Shown here one piece after another: positions 18,055 to 29,834 of a stretch of 64,000 nt of DNA (its first letter is position 1; each line of letters starts with the position of its first letter). The notes under the pieces are model-generated. The model was not told the DNA's origin, made no database searches, and worked only from the letters and a program-made list of their open reading frames with translations. Location: assembly GCA_963779325.1 (NCBI GenBank), contig CAVZXS010000011.1:372001-436000 (forward strand), given 5' to 3'. The position numbers were made by a program, and so were the translations under genes. The stretch is from CAVZXS01 sp963779325 (GTDB lineage Bacteria > Bacteroidota > Bacteroidia > Chitinophagales > Chitinophagaceae).

Positions 18055-18711
18055 TTAAACTGACGCACTGTGCAACCCGACAAATGGATTATTCATTTTT
18101 TCAAACCCTACGGTGGTTACGGGGCCATGGCCCGAATACACTTTTGTTTCGTCGGGTAAAGTGAAGAGTTGTGTTTGAATACTATTGACTAAGGTTTTAA
18201 AATCGCCGCCCGGCAAATCGGTTCGGCCAATGCTGCCGTTAAATAATACATCGCCGCCGATGACGAATTGCTGCGCGGCGCAATAAAAACCAATACTGCC
18301 CGGCGAATGGCCCGGCATAAATAATATATTCAATTCATCATCTCCAATTTTTAACACATCCTTTTCATCTTTATAAATAAGCGGGCCGCTGTAATTTTCA
18401 AAAGGCAATTGCCACATATCACCCGAAGTCGGTGCAAAGTCAAGCACCATCTTTTCTTTGGGGTGCAGGTGCAGGTGCAGGCCCCATGTGTCGTGTACAA
18501 ATTTATTGCCGAACACATGATCTAAATGGCAATGCGTATTGAGCAGCAGAACGGGAGTAAGCCCGGTATTTTCAATAAAATCTTTTAATTCCTTCTTTTC
18601 AGCATCAAAATAACAGCCCGGGTCTATAATGCAGCACTGCTTTTTGTCGTTATACAGTACATACGTATTTTCCTGCACCGGACTAAATATAAAGGACTTA
18701 ACACTTAACAT
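18055..18711 (-). CDS. MBL-fold metallo-hydrolase (glyoxalase II-like)
   Basis: A 218-residue metallo-beta-lactamase-fold enzyme. The metal motif THCHLDH (His60, His62, Asp64, His65) is intact, with GDVLFNGSIGRTDLPGG (~155-170) and the late metal His in VYSGHGPVTTVG (~190). This layout is typical of glyoxalase II-like thioesterases in Bacteroidota. It is cytoplasmic, and the substrate is not certain. Confidence 0.9.
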   Translation of the reverse strand: MLSVKSFIFSPVQENTYVLYNDKKQCCIIDPGCYFDAEKKELKDFIENTGLTPVLLLNTHCHLDHVFGNKFVHDTWGLHLHLHPKEKMVLDFAPTSGDMWQLPFENYSGPLIYKDEKDVLKIGDDELNILFMPGHSPGSIGFYCAAQQFVIGGDVLFNGSIGRTDLPGGDFKTLVNSIQTQLFTLPDETKVYSGHGPVTTVGFEKMNNPFVGLHSASV

Positions 18712-19059
18712 GGACGCTTTTTTGTATTTTAGAGCCTGCCGAAACCTTTGTTTAAAAGAGTGTTGCGGACTAAGAGCCCAAATGTACTAAACAAGTGAAT
18801 TTATCCGGGATAATAAATGTGAGCGGTGAGGGAAATTGAAATTTTGTAAAGTAACTTCGGTAAAGTTGAGCAGTCATACCGAAGTTGAACGGAGTCCCGA
18901 TGCAGCACATATCCCGATAGCCATCGGGACTTACTCGGGGTCGGTGACGTCGCCACGAAAGTTAAATAGTCAGCAGGATCCTGTGGATAGCAATGCGGCC
19001 GGCAACAAAAAGATAAAAAGTAACGATTGTAATATAGGTTATAACAGCAAAAGTATAGT
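18712..19059. other. Spacer with inverted repeats, no gene
   Basis: 348 nt between divergent genes. It holds the inverted repeat TCCCGATAGCCATCGGGA near 18910 and scattered GTCGG-type arms. A short open frame here has no coding features. The spacer must hold the promoters of both neighbours, but I see no consensus element. Confidence 0.45.
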
Positions 19060-22000
19060 ATGAAGAAAATTTTTGGATTATTGACAATGGCCGTTGTTTT
19101 TGGGATAACAGCTTCCGAAGCACAGGTGAGTTCTGTTGAATATGGTAAAAACAGAGTACAGTATCAAAAGTTTAAATGGAAATTTTACCAGACAGATAAT
19201 TTCAATACTTACTTCAGCCAGGATGGTTTGGCATTAGGTAAGTACGCCGCACAAATTGCCGAAAAAGAATTACCCGAACTGGAAGAGTTTGTAGAATACG
19301 GTTTGCAGCGCCGGGCCAATATGGTAGTATATAACAGTTTTGAGGAATACAGGCAAAGCAATATAGGTATTGGTATAGATTGGCAAAATACCGGCGGCGT
19401 AACCAAATTGGTAAATAATAAAATGCCCGTTTATTTTGACGGTAACCATGATAACCTGCGTAAGCAAATACGCCAGGGTATTGCACAAATATTGGTTCAA
19501 AATGTTTTGTTTGGCGATGATTTGGGAGAGTTTGCCGCCAACCAGGCCTTACTTGATTTACCCAAATGGCTTACCGACGGTTATATAGAATATGCAGGTG
19601 AAAACTGGAGCGTAACATTGGACAATGATTTAAAATCGGCTTTGCTGAGCGGCAAGTATAATAATTTTTATCAACTGGCTTATGAAAAGCCCACGCTGGC
19701 GGGCCATGCTCTCTGGAGATATGTTGCTGAAAAATATGGGAAAAGCAAAGTTACCTACATGCTGTACCTGAGCCGCATTTATCGCAATCTCAACAGTGCA
19801 TCGGTTCGTGTTACCAAAAAGAAATTTAAAGAAGTACTGAAAGATTTCATGCAAACGGAATCGCAGAAATATTTTAAAGATATTTCGGGAAGAAAATTGG
19901 TACCCAAGGGGCAGTTATCCATTACAGAAGATGTTACAAAAAAAGATTTTATCCGGTTTAATGCAAATCCCATAGCAAGAAGCTACACGTACGCCGTGGT
20001 AGAATATAAAAACGGGCAATACTGTGTAGTACTGAATGAAAATTTTGTAAACAGAAAAGTATTATTGAAAGCGGGCTACCGCAGCCGCGAAGATGAAAGA
20101 AATCCTAACTACCCGATACTTGCCTGGGATGGCAAAGGCACAAGATTAGCCTGCATATACACCGAAGAAGGTAAAGTAAAACTGTTTGTATATGATGTGG
20201 TGAACAGGATAAAAGTAGTGAAAGCACAACTGCTGGATCAGTTTACGCAGGTACAGGATATGAAATATATGCTGGATGCCAACACACTTATATTGAGTGC
20301 GGTAAAAAGCGGGCAGACGGATATTTTTGTTTATAAAATTGATAAAGGAACCGTAGAACAAATTACCGATGATGTGTACGACGACCTGGATGCGCAGTTT
20401 GTAACCTTTCCTTCCAAAACAGGAATTATATTTTCCAGTAACCGCCCCTCGGGTGATGCGGTAAGTAATGATACAACACTGCCGGGCAATAAGTACAATA
20501 TTTTTTTAGTTGACAACTGGAATAAATCTGAGTTCAAACAAATATCACAATTAACCAAAAATAAATTCGGTAATGCAAGATATCCTTCGCCGTACAATGT
20601 AAATCACTTTACATTTGTAAGCGACGAAAACGGAATTGCGAACCGCTATGCCGGTTTTTTTCGCAGCGAAAGAGCCGGGCTCGATACATTAATTTTTATA
20701 GGCGATGAAGTGCTGCGCAATCCTCAACTGAAAGAAGTAGACAGTTTATTAAAAGAATGGGATAAAGAAGATATCGACTCGGTGGGTTATGTCTCCATTA
20801 CCAACGATTCTACTTATACTTTCCCTTTAACAAATTACCAGGCCAGTTTATTGGAAACCCGCACGGCAGGCGATAACAGTTTGGTAAGTGAAGTAATACG
20901 CCAGGGCGATTTAAAATTATTGTACCGCTTGAAAGTAGATGAGAACCTGCTGCGACGCCGTAACGTAACGGCCAAGCCGACGGATTACATGAAAAAAATA
21001 TTAACAGAAGATAAAATAGCCGGTGGCCGGCTTGCCGAGGAAGCGGCGGATACAACCAACGGTGAAAAAAAAGACGGCGACTTTTTTCAAAATGAATTTC
21101 TCAATGAAAAAGACAGCAGCAAAGCAGGGCAGGTATTTGATGCGGTAGATTTGCCGGGTAGCGAATCAATGATCAGTAAAGCAAAGCTTTATGAGTACAG
21201 GCCGCCAAAGTTTTTTATAGATTACGCGGTAAGTGGTTTTGCTAATAATGTTTTTATTATTAATAAATATCAACCATTTACAGGTTCATTGCCGGTGCAA
21301 CCCGCCAACGGAAGCAACCTGAACGGCTTGATTCGTATGGGTACATCGGACTTGATGGAAGATGTAAAAATAACGGGCGGCTTCAGGTTATCAAGTAACC
21401 TGCGTGATAACGATGTATTGTTTGATTTCATGAATCAAAGAAAACGTCTCGATTGGGGCTTTACTTATTACAGGAGCAATCAGCAAGTCAGTTTTACTAC
21501 CAACGGCGGCGCTTTTCTCGGTAACGGCAAAATATTTTCCAATTATTACCTGGCAAAGCTAAAATACCCGTTAGATAATGTACGCAGTATAAGAGCTACT
21601 ATAGGCCCGCGTTTCGACCGGCAAATATTAAATGCTTCTTCTATTCCTACATTGGAAGCGCCTGATTTCAAACAAACTTTCGGGCAGGTAGGTTTGGAAT
21701 ATGTACATGATGATGTGATTAATCCCACACTGAATATTTGGAAAGGCTTGCGATACAAAATATTCTTCGACTGGTTTACACAAATAGATAAAGTAGTTAG
21801 TACCGAAGGCAAGTTTTTATTGAATGCCGGTTTCGATGCAAGACATTACCTGACCATCTACCGTAATCTTATATGGGCCGTACGCGGCGCCGGCGATTTT
21901 TCCTGGGGCGATCAGAAAGTAATTTATTACCTCGGCGGTACTGATGGATGGTTAGTCGCCTAAGGCTAACCGTGACCCTCAGCCCGACCCTGACAACACC

Positions 22001-22420
22001 TACGCTTACCAGGCATTAGCTATTAACCTGCGGGGTTTCAAACAGAATGTAGCCAACGGAAATAATAATATTGTACTGAACAGTGAATTCAGGGTACCGG
22101 TTTTTGCTACGTTTTTAAATAAACCTATAAACAATGCATTTATCCGCAACTTCCAGTTAGTACAGTTTTTTGATTTGGGTACTGCATGGAACGGCGCTTA
22201 TGATAAAATAGAAAGGCCGGGTGTTGTGTACAGCGATCCCTCCGTGCCTATACAAATAAAAAAGAAGGCGGGCGGCTTAGGGCCTTTTGCAGGCGGCTAT
22301 GGTTTTGGTGCACGCAGTACACTGCTGGGTTATTTTATACGTTTTGATGCGGCTTGGGAACTGAAAGGCGTTTTCAGAGGTAAACCTCTTTACTATTTTT
22401 CTTTGGGGTTGGATTTTTAG
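19060..22420 (+). CDS. Large exported protein: peptidase-MA-like, TolB-like propeller and beta-barrel; frameshifted
   Basis: About 1,119 residues once one extra base near 21954 is skipped (GGTDGW then LSPKANRDPQ); the span is 3n+1. Signal peptide (1-~21), then an N-terminal region with helices like a peptidase-MA/gluzincin-like domain but without a clear HExxH (residues ~25-270). Next come TolB/PD40-type blades (~310-600, e.g. TGIIFSSNRPSGDA and QISQLTKNKFGNARYPSP) and a C-terminal beta-barrel (~740-1119) ending in YYFSLGLDF with a terminal Phe, as outer-membrane proteins do. A role in envelope assembly is inferred, not shown. Confidence 0.82.
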
Positions 22421-22878
22421 AGGTTAAAAAAGTAAATAATAGAATTTGTATTTACAGTCCTTGAGCCACACCCTGTAGCAGAAGAAAATGGAGAAATCGT
22501 TCAGGAGAATAATTGATAGAGAGTTGCCGGCCAAGCCCGAAGGGCTTTAATATTAATAACCGTCGGCACAGCCGGCGGATAAATACCGGAGAGCCCAAAC
22601 AAGCCCTGAAAGGGTTGAATAGGTTTATAGGGAATGATAAATAGAATGTTAGAAACTAACTCGGCCCAATATTAACATTTCCGAATAAATATAAATTTTC
22701 GATATTTTATATTTAGCCCCTTCAGGGCTAAGGTAGTCACTGTTCTTGTTCCCGGGGTTCACCCGGGGTTATGCATATTTAAGCCCTTCGGGCTTTTCGT
22801 GAAAAATGAAAATTTAGTCTACAGTTAATCTCTGCGTTAATCTCCCGTTCTCTTTTTCTCAGCGCTAAAAAATAAAAC
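22421..22878. repeat. Spacer filled with GCCCTTC/GAAGGGC-type palindromes
   Basis: 458 nt without a gene. It holds at least five hairpin-forming units: AAGCCCGAAGGGCTTT, CCGTCGGCACAGCCGGCGG, a GCCCTGAAAGGGTT half-unit, TAGCCCCTTCAGGGCTAAGG and AAGCCCTTCGGGCTTTTC, plus CCCGGGGTTCACCCGGGG. They resemble REP-like units that punctuate Bacteroidota genomes. The last one may end the convergent transcripts. Confidence 0.6.
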
Positions 22879-23574
22879 TTACCGAACCGCCATCTCCCCA
22901 ATTCTTCGCACCGTTATATACATTATCGTCATCAGTACAGCGAAAAAACAAATCATACCCCATACATACATATAATCAAACGGGCGCAATACCATCGTCA
23001 TAATTTCATTTAGTAATGAAAAGGGATTGGTAATAATATCCCAACTGTTGAACCGAAGAAAACGACCGACATAAATACCGAGGGCGTTCATCCACATAAT
23101 AAAATAAATAAACAACCAACGGCGCCGCGTCGCCGGATACGACAACAATACAATCGATTCCATTTGTTTTACCGATACAATGCCCAGTACCAAACCGTTC
23201 CAGGCGAAAGAAAAAATAAGTGTGAGATCAAACCATCTTGGCGCTTCATCATATTTTCCTAAATGAAATAAATCAGTAATAATATAAAACGAGTTCGGAA
23301 TAAATACTAACCACAGTAATGCGGCGGCGATAAGCTTCCATTTATTTTCTATCCATGCGGGATTGGCCATTAGCTTTTTAGTAATATAATATGGAATAAA
23401 CGCCAGCAGCAAATTCCACGGCAGGAATAAAAACATTCTCGAGCCGGTCATGCTTACTCTTATAACCACCAGCACAATGCTGAAGGCGGAAGAAAGCAAC
23501 AGGATTCTTTCAATTCCCGAAAATGAAAAATAAAATTTTTTCAAATAACTGTTTCGTTCAAAATATGTCGGCAT
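22879..23574 (-). CDS. DUF1361 membrane protein
   Basis: A 231-residue inner-membrane protein with about seven helices and the DUF1361 pattern (FIPNSFYIITDLFHL, residues ~95-110; LLSYPATRRRW). I set the start at the ATG at 23574 (MPTYFERNSYL) and not the upstream in-frame ATG at 23625, because the former overlaps the DgkA-like gene by only 17 nt and begins just before the first helix. The function is unknown. Confidence 0.8.
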   Translation of the reverse strand: MPTYFERNSYLKKFYFSFSGIERILLLSSAFSIVLVVIRVSMTGSRMFLFLPWNLLLAFIPYYITKKLMANPAWIENKWKLIAAALLWLVFIPNSFYIITDLFHLGKYDEAPRWFDLTLIFSFAWNGLVLGIVSVKQMESIVLLSYPATRRRWLFIYFIMWMNALGIYVGRFLRFNSWDIITNPFSLLNEIMTMVLRPFDYMYVWGMICFFAVLMTIMYITVRRIGEMAVR

Positions 23575-23950
23575 ACGATTTAATTTTAGGAATAAAAATG
23601 ATGAGTCCCGCGATAAGAGCGGCAATCGCCGTCACCAACACGGCCGCGGCTGATAAGTCTTTTATTATTTTCACTTGCCGGTGATACCCGGGTGAAATAT
23701 GGTCCATTATTTTTTCAATTGACGTATTAAATAATTCAGCCGCCCAAACCATTGCCGTTACAATGATAACAGTAAGCCATTCGGTATTATTAATACTAAA
23801 CAGAAAGCCGGCGATGATTACTGCAGCAGTCGCAACTGTATGCACCCTTGCATTGTGTTCTGCGAAAAAGAAAGTTGATAACCCTGCAAATGCAAAACGA
23901 AAACTCCTGAGTCGTTGGCGTACTGAAAAACTATTCGCTTCTTTCTTCAT
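23558..23950 (-). CDS. dgkA: Diacylglycerol/undecaprenol kinase family protein
   Basis: A 130-residue membrane kinase of the DgkA family, which in this group usually phosphorylates undecaprenol to recycle the cell-wall lipid carrier. Three helices are visible. The motifs EHNARVH (~29-35), AELFNTSIEKIMD (~66-78) and VKIIKDLSAAAVL (~92-104) match the family's catalytic residues. It overlaps the DUF1361 gene, so the two are co-expressed. Confidence 0.9.
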   Translation of the reverse strand: MKKEANSFSVRQRLRSFRFAFAGLSTFFFAEHNARVHTVATAAVIIAGFLFSINNTEWLTVIIVTAMVWAAELFNTSIEKIMDHISPGYHRQVKIIKDLSAAAVLVTAIAALIAGLIIFIPKIKSYADIF

Positions 23951-24020
23951 AGCTATACTTTACAAATTTTAAAAAAGGGCAGGGCCCCCGCCCCGCCCTC
24001 AAAACGAACTCCAACCGTCT

Positions 24021-25332
24021 TTACCACTTTATCTTTTTTGAGAAATACATTATAATAGCAAGTGTAATAAACAAACCGATACTGCCCATAAGCAACGCAT
24101 AGTCCTGCAATTGTATAATGATGAAAATATAACCGTACACCACGGTCAATACAAAACTTATAAATAAAGCCAGTCGCATCGATTTCATAACCGAACCGAT
24201 ATACCATGCCAGCAAACCGATGGTGGCCACACCTGAAATAATATAAGCGGCATTGAAACCCGTGTATTCAGAAATGGATAAAAGCAATGTATAAAAAAGC
24301 ACCAGCGCAAGACCCGCTAAACCATATTGCACCAGGTGAAGCGGCTTATTGTAAACGGTTTCTATTAAAAAGAAAGCAGCGAAAGTAAGTACGATACAAA
24401 GCAGCGCATATTTTACAGATCGTTCCGTTTTATCATAGCTGTCAACGGTAATTAATAAATCAGCGCCTGAACAAACCTGTGACAGATCATACCAACTATT
24501 TTTCCAAACCGGCGGCATGGCTCTGTTCATGTATTTCCACTTCGCAGTAAAGCCGCTGTCGCTTATCGTTCTTTCATCGGGCAGTTTAACACCGGTAAAA
24601 CTCGGGTTGGACCATGACGATTCCATTTCTATCCTGTTCTCTCTTGCGGCATTGGCAAACAGCAACTGACTTGAGCCGTTCAGATCAAAATGCAATGAAA
24701 AAGAAATCTCGCTGCCTGCATTCTCTGCACTAACAGGGACGGAAGCAGCAAATCCGTCTTTGAGCGGATAGGCAGAAGCAAGCGGGTTTAATAAAAAAGC
24801 AGTGTCATTCCATTTTATAAATACATCTTCATTCAAACCTTTCAGGTTATCCGTTACATGAAAAAATACCTGCGCCTCGCTCCAAATAATTTTGTCAGCC
24901 GGCACTTTCAGTTCCTGCCATTTTACGGAATTAAATTTTCCTTTAATATCAATTTGCGTTCTGTAAACAGCCACTTCATAAATGCCGCGTTTGCGTTTTT
25001 CAGGAAATACTTTTGCCCGTGCTTCCATTTTGTCGGCCATAAACCAAGCGGTCTTTTTGGTATTGCTTACAATTCCTTTTTCGTCAACTTCGTTTTCTAT
25101 ATAAGGTATCATCAGCATCGGGCCTGTAATAGTTTGTTGTCCCGCCCATTTACTACTAATATCTGCAATTGCTTCTTTTTGCCTGTACGATCTTTCTTTT
25201 ACCAATTCCATGATAAAGTGAGAAGGTATCCATAAAGCGAGGGCCATAAAAAAGATAATGATGGCTTTGATAAATAATTTCCCTTTACTGAAAAGAGATG
25301 AAAGTGTCAGGTTGTAATCGTTCTGTTTCCAT
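24021..25332 (-). CDS. creD: Inner-membrane protein CreD, frameshifted at codon 3
   Basis: A ~437-residue CreD-family protein linked to envelope integrity. A long frame begins at an internal Met, but the preceding 28 codons continue the first membrane helix (LFIKAIIIFFMALALWIPSHFIM). An ATG at 25332 joins this frame if one A in the first codons (near 25327) is skipped, giving MEQNDYNLTLSSLFSKGK. The span is 3n+1. The ERSYRQKEAIADISSKWAGQQTITGPMLMIPY block is diagnostic, and six more helices follow at the C-terminus. It is the last gene of an operon with a winged-helix regulator. Confidence 0.88.
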
Positions 25333-25421
25333 TTTTGTTGTTTTATTATTATTATTGGTTTTAAAAATCAGAGTAAAAAATAATTTTCAATTTTATTTTT
25401 TTATAAAAATGCTATACGTCT

Positions 25422-25898
25422 TCATTTTTTAGTTTCAAAAATCTCAAGACGATTAATTTTCTTCATGCAAATAAGCAATGGTATGATTCCAATTACTCCG
25501 AAAGAGCAATCAAGCAGCCGCCAGCCGGCAGGAATGCCGCGTGCATAGCCGGCAATCAAAGCAAAAGGAATAATTAACAGGCAGGCGATGATGCCAAACT
25601 CAATCACCCATTTATTCTTTACAGGATCTCTTAACGGGCCAATAAATAAAATAGCCAATACAATATGTGCGAAAGCCAGCCAATCGTACCCGTAAAAAAG
25701 GAAAGGATATTTACCGGATGTTTCATTAATACCGATGTATAATTTTTCCATCCAAGGCCTGATGAAATCAATGTCCTCCGTCCATTTATATAATAAATTA
25801 ATCTCCGCTTTTACCGGTATGGCCGTAATTCCGCTTACAAATAATGCTGCCATAAAAAAGTGAATCCATCGTTTGATATTTCTTTTATCTGTTTGCAT
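25422..25898 (-). CDS. Membrane protein in the creD operon
   Basis: A 158-residue protein with about four helices (residues ~12-30, 68-88, 100-118, 128-145) and an internal GYDWLAFAHIVLAILFIGPLRDPVKNKWVIEFG segment conserved in Bacteroidota proteins found beside creD, as I recall them. No catalytic motif. It lies between the regulator gene (54 nt upstream) and creD (89 nt downstream), which suggests co-regulation in an envelope response. Confidence 0.75.
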   Translation of the reverse strand: MQTDKRNIKRWIHFFMAALFVSGITAIPVKAEINLLYKWTEDIDFIRPWMEKLYIGINETSGKYPFLFYGYDWLAFAHIVLAILFIGPLRDPVKNKWVIEFGIIACLLIIPFALIAGYARGIPAGWRLLDCSFGVIGIIPLLICMKKINRLEIFETKK

Positions 25899-25952
25899 TT
25901 TATTTTTTATTTAGAAAGTGCTTTGCATTTCAAAGTATTAGTACAAAAAAAA

Positions 25953-26258
25953 TTACTTTACTCCTTTTATCATATTTTCCAACGCCGCTATGTGATCGGT
26001 AAAAGCTTTTTCCCCTGCTTTGGTGATGGCGTATGTTGTATTTGTTTTACGACCTATAAATCCTTTGTACACTTTTATATACCCGTTCTCTTCAAGATTT
26101 ACTAAGTGCGTTGCAAGGTTACCGTCCGTTACTTCCAGCAGTTGCTTTAAATCATTAAAACTTATTTCATCATTCACCATAAGGGTGCTCATCACACCCA
26201 GCCGGATACGATTATCAAAAACTTTATTCAAACCTGTTATCGGATTATTCATGCTCAC
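25953..26258 (-). CDS. Winged-helix transcriptional regulator
   Basis: A 101-residue ArsR/MarR-like winged helix with no ligand domain. The segment DEISFNDLKQLLEVTDGNLATHLVNLEENGYIKVYKGFIGRKTNTTYAITKAGEKAF (~29-85) covers the recognition helix and wing. It sits 14 nt after the upstream membrane-protein gene. Small regulators of this type typically control their own operon, here including creD. Confidence 0.88.
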   Translation of the reverse strand: MSMNNPITGLNKVFDNRIRLGVMSTLMVNDEISFNDLKQLLEVTDGNLATHLVNLEENGYIKVYKGFIGRKTNTTYAITKAGEKAFTDHIAALENMIKGVK

Positions 26259-26272
26259 ACATTACTGTTAAA

Positions 26273-26926
26273 CTATTTACCGCTGATTGCAGCAGTTCTT
26301 TCATATTTCCACCACATTACAAAACCGTAAAAAATATGTACTACGCCAAAACCGGCCGCCCAAAAATATAAACCATACCCTATGAAAAACATATTTACCA
26401 AACCCAATGCAATCTCCAGCAGACCGACATACCGTATTTCAGACAATGTATACTTGCTTGCATTTACCAAAGCAATACCGTAAAATATAAGACAGGCCGG
26501 CGCTACAAATTTCCACTCATCGTAACGTAACATGCCTAATACAAATAAACCGCCCGCCACTAAAGGTATCAGCATATTAATGGCCAATCGTTTGGACGTA
26601 TGATTCCACAATGAGGTGTTGTTTTCTTTTGTTCTGCGCCATGTAAAATAAAAAGACAATACCAATGCCGCTGATAAAACAACAGCCGCCAGTACAAGCA
26701 GTTTCCATTTAATTTCCTGAAAATTATCTGCGGTGAAGTAGCCGTTTTTACTATATACCGCATAATAATCAATAAACCATTGACGGGCGATATAAGCGCC
26801 GATAAGGGCACAGGTACCTGCCGCTATACCGCTTAATCCGCTCAATGAAATAAAACGGCTGCTGCGTTCCATCATGCGTTTAATGTCTTGGATGGTTTCT
26901 ATGCCGGGTTGGTTTTGTTCATTCAT
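26273..26926 (-). CDS. Membrane protein heading the creD operon
   Basis: A 217-residue inner-membrane protein with a soluble N-terminus (NEQNQPGIETIQDIKRMMERSSRFI) and about six helices in pairs. I set the start at 26926; an upstream in-frame ATG adds only 7 residues. The order (membrane protein, winged-helix regulator, membrane protein, CreD) looks like one sensing and response operon. The family has no name I can vouch for. Confidence 0.78.
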   Translation of the reverse strand: MNEQNQPGIETIQDIKRMMERSSRFISLSGLSGIAAGTCALIGAYIARQWFIDYYAVYSKNGYFTADNFQEIKWKLLVLAAVVLSAALVLSFYFTWRRTKENNTSLWNHTSKRLAINMLIPLVAGGLFVLGMLRYDEWKFVAPACLIFYGIALVNASKYTLSEIRYVGLLEIALGLVNMFFIGYGLYFWAAGFGVVHIFYGFVMWWKYERTAAISGK

Positions 26927-27040
26927 AAAAAGCACTTTGAAATACAAAGTAAGTAGCTAAAATCTGTATTTCCAAATTATTTTTTGTAATTCTCCGGACA
27001 ATTAACAGTATTTAAGACACCCCGTACAGTTTTGCTTCCG

Positions 27041-27048
27041 TAAATTTG
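27041..27048 (+). promoter_or_regulatory. Putative -7 element of the DUF5686 gene
   Basis: TAAATTTG matches the consensus exactly and ends 6 nt before the GTG at 27055, so translation would begin at or very near the mRNA 5' end. Confidence 0.5.
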
Positions 27049-27054
27049 TTTACT

Positions 27055-29530
27055 GTGAAAATAAAACTACTTACTGCCATATCCGTTTTGCTGTCGAGTC
27101 ATGTTGCGTTTGCGCAAACTAAAATAGTCTCAGGCATTGTAAAAGATGTACACAGCGAAGAACGTATTCCCTTTGCCTCCGTTCAGTTTAAAGGAACGGG
27201 TACAGGCAAGCTGACCGACTCATCGGGGCAATTTACTTTTTACCTGAGCAATTACCCCGCCGATACGCTGGAGGTAAGCTGCGTGGGTTACGAGTTGCAG
27301 AAAATTGCCGATCAATACCCAAAAAGATTCTACCGAACTTTTTATTTTTCTGCAACGGGCCACTTTTAAAGAAGCGGCGGTAGTACGCAGTAAAATAAAT
27401 AAAGGGCTTTTCCTTTGGCGAAAAATTGTAGCCAATAAAAGCCGTAATGATAAATTTAGGTTTGATAATTTTTCCTATGAACTCTACAATAAACTGGAAT
27501 TAGATTTAAAAAATTTCAAGTTTGATAAATTCTCCAAATTCAAACCACTCAAGCCCATATCCGATCTTATTAACAGTAATATAGACACCACCGAGAAACT
27601 TCCTTTTTTACCCACTTACCTTACTGAAGCTCTTTCAGATTATTATTATCAAAAAAAACCGGTGCGCCGCCGCGAAGTAATAAAAGCCGCCAATACCAAT
27701 GGTGTAAAAAATGAAAGCATATTGAAGATGCTCGGCGGTATGGATCAGAATATTAATGTTTACAGCAACTTTATTCCTGTATTTGATAAACAATATATTA
27801 GCCCTGCGAGTGATAACGGCGATAATTATTATATGTACCGCGTTACCGATACGCAAAAAGTAAATAATAACAGGTATTATCATCTTGTATTTACGCCCAA
27901 GCGCCGCGGAGAAAATACTTTTGAAGGCGATTGCTGGGTACATGCAGGTACGTTCGCCATACAAAAAATGAGTTTGCGATTGGGAAGGGAAGCCAATATT
28001 AATTTCCTGGAGAATTTAAGCTTGGTGCAGGAATATAAACTGCTTGATGACAGCACTACCTGGTTTCTTGCCAAAGATAAATTTGTAGCGGATATATCGC
28101 CATTGGGTAAAGACAGACCCGGTTTTATCGGAAGAAAAACAACTACCTATAAGAATATTATTATCAATGATTCATCGGTAGTAAATGAACTGGCCAAAAA
28201 TAAAATACAGGAAGAAACCATTACTGAAACCGGCGCCGCAGAAAAAGATAAAGCTTACTGGAGTGAAACCCGGCACGAGCAACTTACCAAAAATGAAGCG
28301 GCCATAATTAAAATGATTGATACGCTTACAAGTGCTCCCGTATTTCAACGCTTTACAAATACGCTGAATTTTATCGGCACGGGTTATTTAAACAAAGGCA
28401 ATTATCAATTAGGACCCTGGTTTAATTGGTTTACAAGCAATGCCTGGGAGGGTTTCCGTATGCGTTTTGATTTGGGCACCAACAGGAAGTTTGATAAACA
28501 TTTTTGGTTGCACGGTTACCTGGCTTATGGTTTCGGCGATAAAAAATTGAAAGGCAAAGGAGAAATTTTCTTTTTGCCAAAGAAAAACCCGCGAACATTT
28601 TTATATACTTCTTATACGGATGATTTAGACTTCGGTCAGAATTATTACGGTGAAGTAACGGCTGATAATATATTTGCATTGGCAATTCGAAAACCGGATA
28701 TCCCTATTAAGTTTCTTAAAATGAGAGAAACACGATTTGAATTTTTTCATGAAACGAAATCAGGTTTTTCTGCATTAATTGCCGCTTTGCACAAGGGATA
28801 TAACCCTTTAAGAAATATTCCGGGTAAAGATTCTTTTATTGTAACTAACGGAGGTTCGCCGTTAACCACCTTCGAAACTTCAATCAGGCTTCGATATGCA
28901 TACCTTGAAAAATTTTTAGAAAATACTTTTTTCCGCAGCAGCTTGGGCAGCCCCTATCCCGTTGCCGATTTATTTATTACCAAAGGAACATCCGGTGTTT
29001 TAAAAAGCAGTTATAATTATACAAAAATTTCGGCCAGCGTAGCTGATTATATAAAAATTCCGCCATTGGGCAGTATTGATTTTATGATTTATGGCGGCCG
29101 TACATTCGGTACGCTTCCCTATGTACTGTTAGATATACACCCGGGGAATGAATTGTATTATTATAACAAGTATGCTTTTAATACCATGAACCGATGGGAA
29201 TATATAAGCGATAAATATGCGGGCATTAATGTTGAACATAATATCGGCAACGGAATTTTTAAAATATTCCCGAAATTAAAACTGCGGCAATTTTGGAATG
29301 TAAAAACTTTATGGGGCAGCCTCAGCGAAGCAAACAAGGCATTGAATTTTAAAAATGGCAATACATTTCAAACCCTCGACGGAAAAACATTTATGGAAGT
29401 GGGTACAGGCATCAGCAATATACTTCGCGTATTAAGGTTAGATTTTGTGTGGCGTGTATTTCCCCGTCCGTTGCCTGCGCAAAAAAGCGGCCGCTTTGGT
29501 ATTTACGGAAGTTTCAGGGTAGGTTTTTAA
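27055..29530 (+). CDS. DUF5686 / carboxypeptidase-regulatory-like outer-membrane protein, frameshifted
   Basis: About 825 residues after removing one extra base near 27308 (ELQKIA then INTQKDSTELF); the span from the GTG is 3n+1. I use GTG 27055, which follows a promoter core and gives the signal peptide MKIKLLTAISVLLSSHVAFAQ. Residues ~22-105 are a CarboxypepD_reg-like beta-sandwich (VSGIVKDVHSEERIPFASVQFKGT). The remainder is the DUF5686 region with a predicted C-terminal barrel ending in GRFGIYGSFRVGF. It is an outer-membrane protein of unknown role, widespread in Bacteroidota. Confidence 0.87.
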
Positions 29531-29834
29531 TTTTAAATATCTCCCAAAGTCTTTTAACCGGGAAGGCGGTAAGACGGAAAGATTTTTAAATCGACAACTC
29601 AACACTTATCGTGTTACCGGCTTCTCCGCAGAATAGGCTCTTAGATAATCAGTAAATAAAAAAACCACCCCGAATGCGGAGTGGTTAAAAATTATAAAAT
29701 TTTTTTATTCAGCAGGACAAGGTATTATAAAACCATCTTGATTTACTAAGTAGTCCAAAGGACTACGTGGAATTCTTAGATGGTATTATGCCGACGTAGA
29801 ACCGCTTTGAACTAAGTAGTGTTTATATTCGGCA
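29531..29834. other. Spacer between convergent outer-membrane genes
   Basis: 304 nt without a gene. It holds a terminator (29661-29695) and a second inverted repeat, GTAGTCCAAAGGACTAC (near 29750). Confidence 0.5.
29661..29695. terminator. Bidirectional hairpin terminator
   Basis: Arms AACCACCCC and GGAGTGGTT (one mismatch) with an A-tract before and an AT-rich tract after. It lies between convergent genes. Confidence 0.55.

Noticed and set aside
18836..19063. A 75-codon frame in the spacer before the TolB/barrel gene
   Set aside because: It spans an inverted repeat, has no coding features and overlaps the next gene's start.
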